From positions 29,328,501 to 29,392,500 of the forward strand of contig JAIVEN010000012.1 of NCBI GenBank assembly GCA_026686845.1: a stretch of 64,000 bases of DNA, read 5' to 3'. The position numbers were made by a program, and so were the translations under genes. Below the pieces are notes generated by a model. The model searched no databases. It was not told the DNA's origin and worked only from the letters and a program-made list of their open reading frames with translations. Below, in pieces: positions 45,301 through 56,511 of the stretch (positions are counted from its first letter, which is position 1; each line of letters starts with the position of its first letter). The stretch comes from Adenanthera pavonina. Lineage: Eukaryota > Streptophyta > Magnoliopsida > Fabales > Fabaceae.

Positions 45301-48300
45301 AGACATTGCAAAGTACATTGCTGAATATCCATAGGTGAAGATGTTATTGAAGCACTTGTATTTGAGGGAGGAAAATAAAGATATATTGAAGCACTTGTAT
45401 TTGAAACGAGTTCCATTTAGGCCTGAATGACATCAATATACGCTGCAATGTTTGTTATATTTTTTTCCCCAGACGTTGTTTGGAATTCAGTTTCGATAAA
45501 CTTATCTATTATATCTTTTTTTCCCAAGAGTTAAAAGTCATGTTGATGTAATTTAAGGAAGATTTGTCTGTTCATACTTTTATAAGTATTTTGCAATGGC
45601 CATCCATCTACACAATCAATTTCCATGTTTTATATTTTTAGAGCGCAAAGAGATGGAGGAGCCTGGAAATGGATGCTGGCATTCATAACTTCGAGTTGCA
45701 TGCTTTTCGTGCTGCTTTTCAGATGGTACAAAATTAAGACTTGGTTTTATGGCCTATTTTGTGGGCTCTCTTGATTTTACTCCTATTCTAACTTCTGGCA
45801 TTTAAGAGAATATTGTTAACCTTGTAGTTGCTTTTTAGTGTTACATTCCCTTCTTTATCTCCTTACTTAGCTATGCTCTCATATACAACTATTATGAGAA
45901 GCTTTGACCTGAATTTTCTTGCTTGTCAATCCTAATTTTTTGATGGCATAAGGCAGGACAAGTGTGAAAGTATTCAATTGTACAGAAATCGATTATTATG
46001 ATGTATTATATCGGAAGATTGATACATATTTGATAAATATGTGCTGTAATATTTTATTTATTTTCCTCTAAGTACCTTGCTGAATATCCATCGGTGAAGA
46101 TGCATGAATTCAATAGCTAGTGTTCCAGAATATACTATCTCTGCCTTAAATCTTTCTTGAAGTACATTTTGCCCACATTTCTGATCATGGTGCTTTTTTG
46201 TTGTGCAAAATTAGAGTGGTTATGCCATCACGTCTCTCAATAGATACAAAAGATTTCTATGATTGATTCATTTCTCTTGCATTCTCCTTTAAACCAGGAG
46301 ATGACGCTTCCTTCTTTAATGGTTCTTCATAAACATTTCATTTGGTTCCTATATCGTATCTCCTCTATTCTAATTTATATTACTTTGGTTCCAAAGGTTC
46401 TTTCTAAGTATTATCCTGAAGTTATGATGGATACTCCATCAATTGGACGTAAAGGGAAAGCTCTGCGTCGTCGACATCAGAGGAGATCCGTGGAGTCCCA
46501 ACTGCATCTTAATGAAAGTACTTCATCACTGCCAGCAGAATCAGAAACTGGTACTTTGAAATCTTGTCTTTTTAAGAGGTTTCAGCACACATTTATAATT
46601 TGAGATCCTTTTTTCTGCCTACATTTATCTAACACCTAAGGGGGGTAGATATTATAAATTTGAGAAGGAGAGGAAGAGAGATAATCCTGAATTAAGTAAT
46701 TTGGGGCTTTTTTTTTTTTTTGCTGCAGTTCTTACAAAGTAGGGTGTTTGAAAGTTGATACCACTTCTCTGTGTGCTACTGGGCTTTCTATATATATGCT
46801 TAGTTATTATTTATTGTAACTTCTATTTGCTCTGATGCTGTGTGGGAGCATTTACATCACTGATAAGGACACCACCTTTCTAAATGTGCTGCAGATGAGA
46901 TTTTGGGCTCAACATTGGAAATACAGGCTTTACCTTGTAATGAAAGAGCTGGATGTGAGCAGACTAAATTTGAGGATAGATATTCACTTTTCAAGAACTT
47001 CTGTGAATCTGGATTAGAACATCTTGGGATTATACCTTCAAATGATATAGACTTTGAAGAGATATGGAAAGAAGCGGAGCCATTTACTGTATGTAAACTT
47101 TTGCTGAATATCTTCTAATAAACCATACCATTGTCATTATTATGCACTTGGTTCTATTTTTAGCTTTTGTAGGACTTTATTTTCTTGTTAGTAGTGATTT
47201 GATTATAATTTACTTGGTGTCTTTTCTAACAGCATATGTCAAATTTGTAAATAATCTATTTTATTCTGTGTAGGATCTAAATTGAAGCCTCATAAGATTC
47301 TGTAGTTATAAAAATTGAGCTTTCTGGTTGGAAATGCCTTTATCTTTTGATAAGAGGCAAGAATTTTTATTTAAGGGTAAACTATGAAGTTTGATGATGT
47401 ATTTTATTCATTCTTCGTTTGTAATATCAGTTGTTTTAAAGGTTGTTTACGCTCTAAAGAAAATTTCTTTGGGCAAGTAAGGAAAGATTTCAACTTCAAT
47501 GTGGTGGGACTGCTAGGCGTAGGATCTGCCAACACAAATGGGAAGATTAGAACTTTAAGACTCATAGCTCCTATAATAAATCATTGTTTGGCAGGGACTT
47601 AGGTAGTATGGGATGCTTAAATCTCACATTAAGTAGTATGAAATGGTATAAAATATTTAATTGGAAAGGGGAATGTTGGAGATGGGCTTATTTAACCTAG
47701 GCCCAATATGCTCAACGTGTTCTTTTTCTATTCTATCTTAATCTTCTATTTTAGTTAGGATCAGAATAGGATTAGAATCTTTTTTTAAATCTTTTATCAC
47801 CCCCTAATTATTGGAGCTAGAATCATGGGATTTGATTGCCTTTGTAAACCCTATTTGTACTTTGCTCTTCTCTGAATCAAATTGTCGAATTTGCCTACTG
47901 TATTCCTCATGGTATTGGAGCCACACAACGGCTATGAACCCTAATAGGCAAATTCCTTTCTTGATCGGCGCCTACACTGCCGATGGTGGAAGCAAGGGCT
48001 CATCATCAGACAGTGAGGTACCAAAACAGACAACTCACTCACATGTTTCTGGCTTAAATGAGTTGGGAACTTCTGGCTTCCAGAGCATGAATTCTTGTAC
48101 TCCTATGAACGTGTCCGATGACTCAACCTAGTTATGATTGTCCACAAATTGACGGTCAATAACTATCTTAGTGGCCGAGGAACATACTAATGTTTGTCAT
48201 AGGGAAAGAAAAGGAGAAATACATCTTAAATGTGGCACGAGTACCAAATTCTGATGATCCAAATTATGAACTCTGGATGAGTGAAAATAATATAGTCATG

Positions 48301-51300
48301 ATGTGGCTCATACATTCTGTGGCTCCAAAAATAGGTGAGAATTATTCACTGGCAACTATTGCTCGACAGATTTGGAAATTTGCAAGGAGGACCTATGCTG
48401 TCAAAGAGAATTTTGCTGCTCAAATTCAGGTTGAGCAATTGTTGGAAGAACTAAAACAACACGATAAACCTATCACCACCTATTATAACTCCCTCAACAA
48501 GCTATGGCAGCAAGTGGACCTCTATGAGGTTCATCACTGGAAGTGCCATGAGGATGAGCTATATTACAATCAATTGGTGGACCAAAGACGTGCATTAAAG
48601 TTTCTGATCGGGTTGAATAACACCTATGAAGAAATCAGGGGAAGGATCATGAATATGCGCCCTATTCCTTCACTTGAAGGTGCATACAACATGGTGAAAT
48701 GGGAAGAGAGCCAGAAAGAATTGCTGGAAGTAGTCTCTGCTACACCAAACATAGAAATTTCTGCTATGGCATTAAGAGGAAATCCACCATCAGATTAGAA
48801 GGGTAAAAGAACAAACAAATGGTGTGATCATTGTAATTGAAATGGTCACACTAGGGAAACATGTTGGAAGCTCCATGGGAAACCTCCCACAGCCAAACAA
48901 CGTCTTAGAGGTCTAATAGCGAGTTCAGAGGCTGATTCAGAAATCCTGAGTAGAGATGATCCCCTAGCCTTGAAACAGTTTCTTGGCAAGAGAGACAATC
49001 AGGTTGCTCATACTGTTTAAGGTGAAAAATCAGTTCCCTCAATTACTTTAGCCCAAGCAGGTACGTCATTAACAGCTGCCCTTAGAGCTAGTGTGCAATC
49101 TAATCATGTATGGATTGTTGATTTGGGAGCTATCGATCATATCTCTGGATTTAGAGAATTATTTATTGAACTTCAGACCTCTTGTGAGCACACTGGAGTT
49201 AAAGTAGCAAATGGTACTTCTGCAAAGGTTTGTGGGGTTGGTACTATCAAGATTACAACTGAAATTACATAAACGAATGTGTTATATGTACCTGAGATTA
49301 AATGTAATCTGGTGTCAGTTAAGAAGGCTGTGCTGCAGTTGACATGTAGTATTAACTTTTATGCTACTTGCTGTATTTTTCAGGATTTGGTCTTGGGGAG
49401 GAGGATTGGAGTTGCTAATGAATGGGAAAGTCTCTATTATCTCGGAGGATCGCATGATGAGCTAGGAGTTTCAATTTCAGTTTGTTCTTCAAATTCAAAT
49501 AAAGATGTACTGATATGGCATTATAGGTTAGGCCATCTTAGTTTCAATTATATGAAGCATTTGTTTCCAGAATTTTTGAATAAAAATGACCTTTTTTATT
49601 GTGATATTTGCAACCTTGCCAAACATACCCGAAGCTCTTATTCTTCTATACCTTACAAACCTACTCATCCTTTTGCATTAGTTCATACTAATATTTGGGG
49701 ACCTTCTAAAGTTGATAACTTGTCTAAGGCTAGGTGGTTCATCACATTTATTGATAATCATACCCGTCTTACATTTTCTAATGAAAGAAAAAAAAGAGGT
49801 GTTCCAAATTTTCCAGAAATTTCATGTTTTTATCAAAAACCAATTTCAAACATTCATCAAAATTCTTCGAAGTGATAATAAAAGAGAATACCTAAGTTCT
49901 AATTTTCAGCAATACCTTGAAAGCAATGGTATCCATCATCAAACTTCCTGTGTGAATACTGCTCAACAAAATGGCATTGCTAAAAGGAAAACTAGACATC
50001 TTCTTGAAGTTGCCCGAGCTCTTATGATTACTCATAATGTTCCTAATTTCTTCTTGGGGGGATGCTGTTTTAACCGCTCATATCTTATTAATAGACTTCC
50101 CTCTAAAGTACTGAATTTTGATACTCCTATTAACAAATTCAATGAATATTATCCAAATAATTTGCTTGGCTCATCTCTTCCTCAGAAAATATTTGATTGT
50201 TTAGCCTATGTTTATGTCAACTTTGGCAAACTCGAACCTAGAGCTGTCAAATGCATATTTCTCAAAAAGGGCATAGATGTTATTCTCCTATCACTCACAA
50301 ACTTTATGTGTCTATGGATGTTAAATTTGTGGAAAATCAACCTTATTATCCCAAATTACCCATTCAGGGGGAGGAACATATCAACTAATGGTTAATTTGT
50401 GATGCTTCTAAACTTGCTGGATCTGTCCAGCCTAATCCTACATCAATGATGCCTTATTTTGGTCCTCAAGAACCAATGCACCAATCTTCTGAACCTTCAA
50501 AATTAACCTTTCCCAATTCTGAACCATTTTTTAGTCCACCTAATAGCCCTACTTCTAAACCTAGTTCAAGTTCCTCTAATAGCCCAGATATATTTTCCCC
50601 TATAAGTCCCTTTATTGAACCTGAATCCTCACCTTTTGGTATAATTGAAACTGAAGAAAATGGTAAGAACAGGACAAACAAGTACAGTCAAGCTTGGACA
50701 GCAGCACAAATCAAAGAGGAGATAATCCCATTCTTGTGCAAATCCAAGAATCAGTACCTGAGTCAAATTCAGAAGATCTTCATTGGCCTATTGCCTTAGA
50801 GATCTTGCACACAACACCCCATTAGTAAGTACCTATCCTATGAGAATTTATCTCCAAATTTGAGATCCTTTATTGCAAGTGTTTCAAGAGAAAAAACTCC
50901 CTCAACTTTTCAAGAGGCTGTGGCAGATTCTAAGTGGAAATAGGCTATTGAAGAAGAATTGAGTGCTTTTTTGAAAAATGAAACATGGGAGTTGATTGAA
51001 CTTCCTAAGGGCAAAACAACGGTGGGTTGTAAATGGGTCTTTACCATCAAATATAATGCTGATGGAAGCATTAGTAGATACAAGGCTAGACTTGTTGCAA
51101 GAGGTTTCACACAAACTTATGGAATTGATTATCAGGAGATATTTGCTCTAGTAGCTAAGTTAAATACTATTAGGCTACTTCTGTCTATTGCAGCAAATTT
51201 GGATTGGTCTCTTCATTAACGAGACATCAAGAATGCTTTCTTGAATGGAGATTTGGAAGAAGTATATATAGAAGTTTCTCAAGGTTTAAGAAACTCAAAA

Positions 51301-53698
51301 AACAGCACTAAGGTATGTAAACTTTGAAAATTACTCTATGGTTTAAAACAGTCACCTAGGGCTTGGTTTGAAAGGTTTACTAGTGTTGTTACAAATCTGG
51401 GTTTTATACAAAGCCAAGCAAATCATACTTTATTTATTAATCATAATAATGGAAAGAAGGCTATTCTCAATGTCTGTTGATGATATAATTGTTATTGGTG
51501 ATGATGATAATGAAATTGAAAGATTAAAGAAGAACTTGGCTGATAAATTTGAAGTGAAAGACATGGGAAAACTAAGATATTTCCTAGGCATGGAAGTAGT
51601 AAGATCGTACAAGGGAATTAACATGTCCCAAAGAAAATATACACTTGATTTGTTTAAAGAAACATGTATACTTGGTGCAAAACCAGCTGATACACCTATG
51701 GAAACAGATTTCAAGGAAAAATTTAAGCAAGGGGGAGCTCTTGTTGACAAAGGAAGATATCAGAAATTGGTTGGCAAATTGATTTATTTGTCACATATCA
51801 GGCCAAACATTTATTTTTGAGTAGGAATCGTCAGTCAGTTTATGCATCAGTTTATGCATGATCTTGGAGAGGAACACATGAATGCAATGTATAGAATTTT
51901 AAGATACTTAAAAATGAGTCCGGGAAAGGGTCTCTTGTTTGAAAAAGGGAATCAAAGAGGTGTGGAGGTTTATACGGATGCATATTGGGCCGGATCTCCT
52001 ATTGATAGAAGGTCTACCATGGGCTATTGTACATTTGTGTAGGGTAACTTGGTAACCTAGAGAAGCAAAAAATAGTCAGTGGTTACTAGGAGTTCTGCAG
52101 AGGCGGAATATAGGTCACTTGCCCTTGGAATTTGTGAAGGTATGTGGATCTTGAGGTTATTGGAAGAGCTCAAGATGATAGGGATTACTCCGATTAAGGT
52201 ATGGGGTGATAATATGACAACCATCGGGATAGCAAAGAATCCTATTCATCATAACTGTACAAAACATGAGGAAATAGATTGAAATTTGATCAAAGAGAAG
52301 CTGGAAGTGAAGATAATTGATCTGTCATATATTCCCCCGAGTTCACAAATTGTTGACATTATGACAAATGCTTTTTCACATGTCAAATTTGAGGGTTTGA
52401 GTAGCAAACTAGGAATGATAAACATCTATTCACTAGCTTGAGGGGGAGGGTTGGAAATGGGCTTATTGAACCTAGGCCCAATATGCTCAATGTGTTCTTT
52501 TTCTATTCTCTCTTAATCTTCTGTTTTAGTTAGGATCAGAATCTTTTTTTGAATCTTTTATCACTCTCTAATTATTAGAGCTAGAATCATGGGATTTGAT
52601 TGCCTTTGTAAACCCTATTTGTACTTTGCTCTTCTCTAAATCAAATTTTCGAATTTGCCTACTGTTTTCCTCAGGGAATCTTCCTCCAAAGGTTAGCTAC
52701 TAAGGTGGGAGAAGCAATCCTCTTAAGTATCTGATAGATCATCCCATACTACTCAATCAATGTGGAACTTAGGTATCATATACTACTTAAGTCTCCATCA
52801 TTGCTCAAGATGAGGACTAGGCAGTTTGCATTTACAATTAGTGGACAAGGCCAAATTTTATGTATGAGAATGTGATCAGAGTAACCACATGAAGTAAGGT
52901 GGATGGCCCTTGAGCAATGACATCCCCCTATAGTACTATGTTTGATGGTCATGCTATTGCCATTTCAAAAACTATTGGTGATTGTTGAAGTATGTGTTAC
53001 TCGTGTTCGTCAAGGAAGACAATTTTGTCAATGTCCCCAAGCTAAAATTATTTGATGAAATTTTTTCAAACTTCATGAAGTGTTATGGGGGAAGATCATC
53101 TTCCTGAGCAGGATGGGAATTGATTTGACAGATCTGATGTAAGATCTTTAATATTCCTTGGTAGTGTATCTGGAATCCTGTTTTGTAGCTCTCTGTTTGT
53201 ACATCTTTATACCTGTGTTCTTGTACTTGACACATAAGCGTAAAGATGGGTGAAATGTAGGATTACGTGATGTAGATAGTCTAGAGTCTATGTTGTAATT
53301 CTTGTATTTCATCTACACATGGTTGTGCTTGCTTGCTTCTATGTTTATATGAAATTTAATGCAACTTGTTGGACTATAATCAAGAAAATACCTTAACAAG
53401 AATTCTTATGTGTCTTTGAAGAACAATATAATTTATGCCCTTATTCTGTCAAAAGTGAAAATTATCAAGTACTAATTAGTTCAACAACTGTGCACAGGAT
53501 CTCCTAGGACCTTATTGGTCTCTCAGAGCTGCTTTGGGGCCTCTTTTGGAAACCCTAATTCTGCTTGATAGAATATTGTTCCTCCAAGAGCAAGGTAGTG
53601 TTTTGGAAGCCTACTTAGTACCAATTTTTGATCCAAGCTTATCACCAAGGAATATGGCCATAATTGCAAAAAAGGTTGGCAAAGATTTGGAATCCTAG
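39355..53698 (+). CDS. METTL25: METTL25/RRNAD1-type methyltransferase-like protein, twelve exons, 551 aa
   Basis: Exons: 39355-39486, 39800-39895, 41712-41795, 43125-43199, 43344-43424, 44088-44227, 44502-44741, 45083-45257, 45642-45725, 46397-46550, 46895-47088, 53498-53698. All joins are GT-AG and sum to 552 codons with the stop. The order is: an N-terminal helical region (DTLAWIHAIIDFIIPYTFL; LRGEPIKNLLLIPSG; LPSMQMTSLNSVLAQGMNLK); SAM-binding motif I IIDVGAGQGYLAQ (149-161); AGLHACGDLS (269-278); GCCYNLLSEE (298-307); and a C-terminal part (DLLGPYWSLRAALGPLLETL). These are family hallmarks of METTL25/RRNAD1. A methyltransferase role is inferred; the substrate is not known to me. The least certain join is exon 6-7, where acceptor 44500-44501 (CAAG) is needed for frame. 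Intron 11 is 6.4 kb because of nested transposons, yet frame is kept. Confidence 0.88.
42655..43025. repeat. Diverged tandem duplication (about 187-bp offset) in intron 3
   Basis: The first copy holds CCCTCAGTCAAAAAGTGC, ATTAATATGGTAAGAG and CATAACCATGTAAAGG. The second holds CCCTCAGACAAAGTATGC, ATTAATATGGTAAGAG and CATAATCACGTGAAGG in the same order about 187 bp later. No coding frame is shared, so it is an intronic duplication. Confidence 0.7.
47594..47668. mobile_element. Left part of a small inverted-repeat element interrupted by copia
   Basis: GGGACTTAGGTAGTATGGG...CTCACATTAAGTAGTATG is the inverted counterpart of 52735-52795 over about 50 bp. With the copia element removed, the two parts form an element of about 195 bp. 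The phrases TTCCACATTG and CCCACCTTAGTAGCTA in the right part recall plant TRIM LTRs, so it may be a TRIM-derived LTR rather than a DNA MITE. Confidence 0.5.
47669..47673. repeat. Target-site duplication GGGAA, left copy
   Basis: Identical to 52674-52678. It flanks the complete copia element. Confidence 0.85.
47674..47909 (+). repeat. 5' LTR (236 bp)
   Basis: Starts TGTTGGAGATGGGC and ends ATTCCTCA. The adjacent bases are the primer-binding site. It contains an 11-bp near-repeat (CAGAATAGGATTAGAATC) that is absent in the 3' LTR. Confidence 0.93.
47910..47922 (+). other. Primer-binding site of the intronic copia element
   Basis: TGGTATTGGAGCC, two mismatches from the initiator tRNA-Met type TGGTATCAGAGCC, directly after the LTR. 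Confidence 0.8.
48190..48900 (+). pseudogene. Copia gag (UBN2 type) with broken zinc knuckle
   Basis: The open frame 48190-48798 (202 codons) has the gag body: DDPNYELWMSENNIVMMWL, then FAAQIQVEQLLEELKQHDKP, then LKFLIGLNNTYEEIRGRI and IPSLEGAYNMV. After a stop at 48796, WCDHCN, a TGA, then NGHTRETCWKLHGKPP shows a C-x2-C-x4-H-x4-C knuckle interrupted by that stop. The true gag start lies upstream, near the ATG at 47935 or beyond, with frame breaks between. Confidence 0.8.
49060..52440 (+). pseudogene. Copia pol: protease, integrase, RT, RNase H
   Basis: In order: protease VDLGAIDHISG at about 49120 (DSGA reads DLGA) and NVLYVPEIKCNLVSV; the HHCC region with WHYRLGHLSF and FYCDICNLAKHTRS (49510-49640); integrase core VHTNIWGPS (first catalytic Asp reads Asn) and QQNGIAKRKTRHLLE (catalytic Glu reads Lys); RT with WELIELPKGK, GCKWVFTIKYNADGSI, KNAFLNGDLEEVYI, SVDDIIVIGDD (Tyr of YVDD reads Ser) and LVGKLIYLSHIRPNI; and RNase H with YTDAYWAGSPIDRRSTMGY and RSSAEAEYRSLA. 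At least eight in-frame stops or frameshifts lie between. It is inactive. Confidence 0.88.
52441..52448 (+). other. Polypurine tract
   Basis: AGGGGGAG directly before the 3' LTR. Confidence 0.8.
52449..52673 (+). repeat. 3' LTR (225 bp)
   Basis: Matches the 5' LTR along its length. Its first base has mutated (TG reads GG) and it lacks the 11-bp near-repeat, which accounts for the length difference. It ends TTTTCCTCA before target copy GGGAA. Confidence 0.92.
52674..52678. repeat. Target-site duplication GGGAA, right copy
   Basis: Identical to 47669-47673. Confidence 0.85.
52679..52795. mobile_element. Right part of the small inverted-repeat element
   Basis: Its end (CATCCCATACTACTC...TACTACTTAAGTCTC, about 52735-52795) is the reverse complement of 47594-47645 with a few gaps. 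It continues the element broken by the copia insertion. Confidence 0.5.
52799..52921. repeat. Short inverted repeat in intron 11
   Basis: TCATTGCTCAAG (52799-52810) and its exact reverse complement CTTGAGCAATGA (52910-52921) enclose about 100 bp just beyond the interrupted element. It may be a tiny foldback or the outer end of a larger nested repeat. Confidence 0.5.
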
Positions 53699-55352
53699 TG
53701 TTACTAAAGGGTAATGTCGCTTTCTCTCTTCGATTGCATATACTTTTCTCATTTAAACACGGTTTCTCCCATTTCTTCTATTTAATTTGTTTGCCCGTCC
53801 TTTTTCTTCTGCAGGATCTGTCCAAGTTTGTTCACAAAAATATGGAGGGTGAACCATCTGCCTCACAGCATAACTGATGCAACATCAAAAGGTTTTTGAA
53901 GTAGCATTTATTTTCAGAATAGAAGTTCTCAACATTACCTTTGCTCTGTTGATTTTATTTGTTGACATGTTCCATTGGACCAAAGAACATTTTGGTATTG
54001 CCCGCAAAAAGAAAAGGGGTTTTAAGCATAGTAGTTAAATTGTAATGCATATCGTGAAGTGGAAAGAATATTTCTAAATTGGGAATCATAAAACTTCAAA
54101 CTAAAAATAGCTTGAAATATAAAATACAACTAATATACTATAATATTATGTATAAAATATTCTCAAGTTAAAAAATCTAACCTGAGAACTAAGAAAAGCG
54201 CTTAAATATAAGTGATAGATAAGCTCATTGAAAAGGCCATGTTTCAGCAGCTATACTTTCCCACACTTCAGATTGTAAATTGTTTCCTCTGGAATCTTAG
54301 AATACTCCCTCAAAAAGTTAAGATGGCGAGAAAAAATAAAACAAAGAAGATAGATAAGATAAAAATAAGTGGAAATATAATTAAACCCGTGACCATGTAG
54401 ACAGAATTAGGTAACAAAGGGATCCTTCTCTGAAGAAGTTTTGGCCCGAAAAAATTAAGATCTTATGTAAGCTGCGGCTATCTATTCCCTCTTCCTAAAT
54501 TTTTTTTTTGGGTCTGCATGCCATGATCAATTGTAATTGGTTTCATTTCTGGATTCTGCCTGAACTGGGTCAGGTTGATATTTGAATACTCTAGACTTAA
54601 GTGTTCTTCCAAAAGAGATGTTACAAAGATGGAAAAACCTCTAGTCCGTGGCTCATTAGTAGGAATAATTTTCCATGGACTATGACAATGTATGGTTCCA
54701 ATCCAAAGGTCATAATTCTGAGGGTTTGTCACTGCTTTATGGGTTCCGGGTGATCTAATGGGGGACTAGTGTTTGTTGTGGAAGAATCTGGTATAACTTT
54801 TGACAGAAAAGAAAATACATGGTTCTATTTGTTCAAATTGGAGTCTTTTGATTCTAAATATTGTAGTTCTGATTTTTTTTTTGGTAGAAAACATCTTTTT
54901 TCCACTCTTATAAGGTGATTTCAAATATTTTGAACTATTACGCATGAATTTGTGGTCACCGTTGTATATTTAGAGATGATGATAGTATGTTCTGTCAAAG
55001 GAGTTAAATTCTCTACAAGATTAAATGGAAAAGTTTTTTCAAAAGTAGTGCACCTGTCAGTGTTTTGGTCATGTATCGGCATGATTAATAATTGTATGAC
55101 TTTATTTTCGAGCTCATAATGCTTCTATAAAGACTTGACCGAAGAGCTATGTATATTCTGGGGCTGATTTCCTTGTCATTGAGCATATTCCTTTTGGATC
55201 TTTTGTACTGATATAGAAGGAGATATTTAAGTAAATTAGCACATAGCTGTCTGTTATAATTGCATATATGTGGCAGATGAAGGATGTAGTGAGATGTCAG
55301 AGAGTATTTTTATGACATAATCTTTATGACATAATCGTTTACTTCCCTTCAG
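53699..55352. other. 3' flank of the METTL25-type gene, including a possible 3' intron
   Basis: GTAATGTC at 53711 and TTTTTCTTCTGCAG ending 53814 could bound a 3'-UTR intron. Alternatively, a donor at 53678 (AAAAAG/GTTGGC) spliced to 53815 would replace the last residues of the protein with a 21-residue tail. The rest is non-coding AT-rich DNA. Confidence 0.4.
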
Positions 55353-55531
55353 TGTAGAGGAAGATAAAAAAGGACACTAAAAAAAATTATAAAGAATGAC
55401 CTCTTGATAAATGATTTATCTGAGGAGATAGTGTTTGATAGAGTTTATTGGCGTCGTATGATCCATGTAGCCGACCTCACATTAGTGGGATAAGGTTAAT
55501 GTTGTTGTTGTAATCGTTCACTTCCCTTTAG
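55332..55531 (+). mobile_element. 5'-truncated RTE-type LINE end with 21-bp target duplication
   Basis: The insert 55353-55510 encodes the C-terminal RT tail (IKNDLLINDLSEEIVFDRV, then WRRMIHVAD) followed by a GTGGGATAAGG motif and a (GTT)n tail, as in plant RTE LINEs. It is flanked by 21-bp direct repeats, 55332-55352 and 55511-55531 (TAATCGTTYACTTCCCTT core, two mismatches). Long direct repeats of this kind are the signature of target-primed reverse transcription. Confidence 0.8.
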
Positions 55532-56511
55532 CTATCTAATCAGCCTGTTTTCTTAGTTTTTATCAGGATTCTGGGGCAGGATCAAATTTGTTCGTGTTTC
55601 ATTCGTTAATTGCCCAGCTTTTATCAGTTTCTGGATATACTTGGGCTTCAATTATGCATTGAATTAGGAAAATCTAGTTTTATTACTCATTTTGGTTTAT
55701 TAAGTCTATAATATCTCTATCAGAAGTGGCACTTCCAGAGGAGGTGAGAACTTCTCTTTAAGACTCAATAGTGGTTGTACTGTTTGAAAGGTAATTGAAG
55801 ATTGGGAAGCTGTGTTTTGGCTTTGCACTAAGTTTAAAGTTTAAACGTCTCGACATAGATGGAAAAACCTGTGTTGTCGTTTCAGGCGTGGGTGGCTTAG
55901 TTACAAATGGCATTCCCACAAGGCCTGCTACGTGTCCCTGGTTGAAAGAAGTTTGTCGTTTTTGACTTTACTGAATATGCTTTCTTCCATTATTTGGTGT
56001 TATTAGCAAGCAAAATGCCATGAAAGGTTGCCATCACCAGAAAGAGGAATGGCTGGCTGATTTTACATGATACATACATCTCATCTACAACGACTCCCTT
56101 TAGTGGTTTCAGATAGGCACGAGATCACTCTCATGAGTTAGTCAAAAGTTGATCATGCAGCCACCTTTGATTGTTACGGAGACAATGGATTCACAGGGGC
56201 ACTCATTAGTGTTCTAGACTTTTCAAAACAAGAGGGAATAAATGTTTCTCGATTGGATTTGCACACCCAGGCTATGTTCTTATCATTTCCAAGGTAATTG
56301 GTCATCATCCTTCTCATTAAATGAACTTCATGTCGTAACCATTAATGATTACTATTCTTGGTTGGCTATACAAATACTGCATTGACTGACTCTAGATTAC
56401 TTGAAATTATATTATCCTAGATCTTAAGTTTGTCTCTTACTGTTGCCTCTGCCGCATTCTAAACTCTGCTGCTGAGATTTTTTTTTGGGTAGAGAGATTA
56501 CGGCCCTATTT
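55532..56511. other. Non-coding stretch
   Basis: No gene, repeat border or RNA gene was recognised. Confidence 0.45.

Larger units (their letters stand above)
47674..52673 (+). mobile_element. Ty1/copia retrotransposon, 5.0 kb, two LTRs, in intron 11
   Basis: Two LTRs (47674-47909 and 52449-52673), a primer-binding site, gag, protease, integrase, RT, RNase H, a polypurine tract and a 5-bp target duplication GGGAA are all present in copia order. The internal region has many stops and lost catalytic residues, so it is non-autonomous. It lies in sense orientation to the host gene. By eye the LTRs differ at about 13 substitutions over about 225 aligned bases plus one 11-bp indel, so the insertion is not very recent. 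Confidence 0.93.

Noticed and set aside
50466..51750. Minus-strand ORFs within the intronic copia element
   Set aside because: Antisense shadows of pol; the sense strand shows the copia motifs in order.
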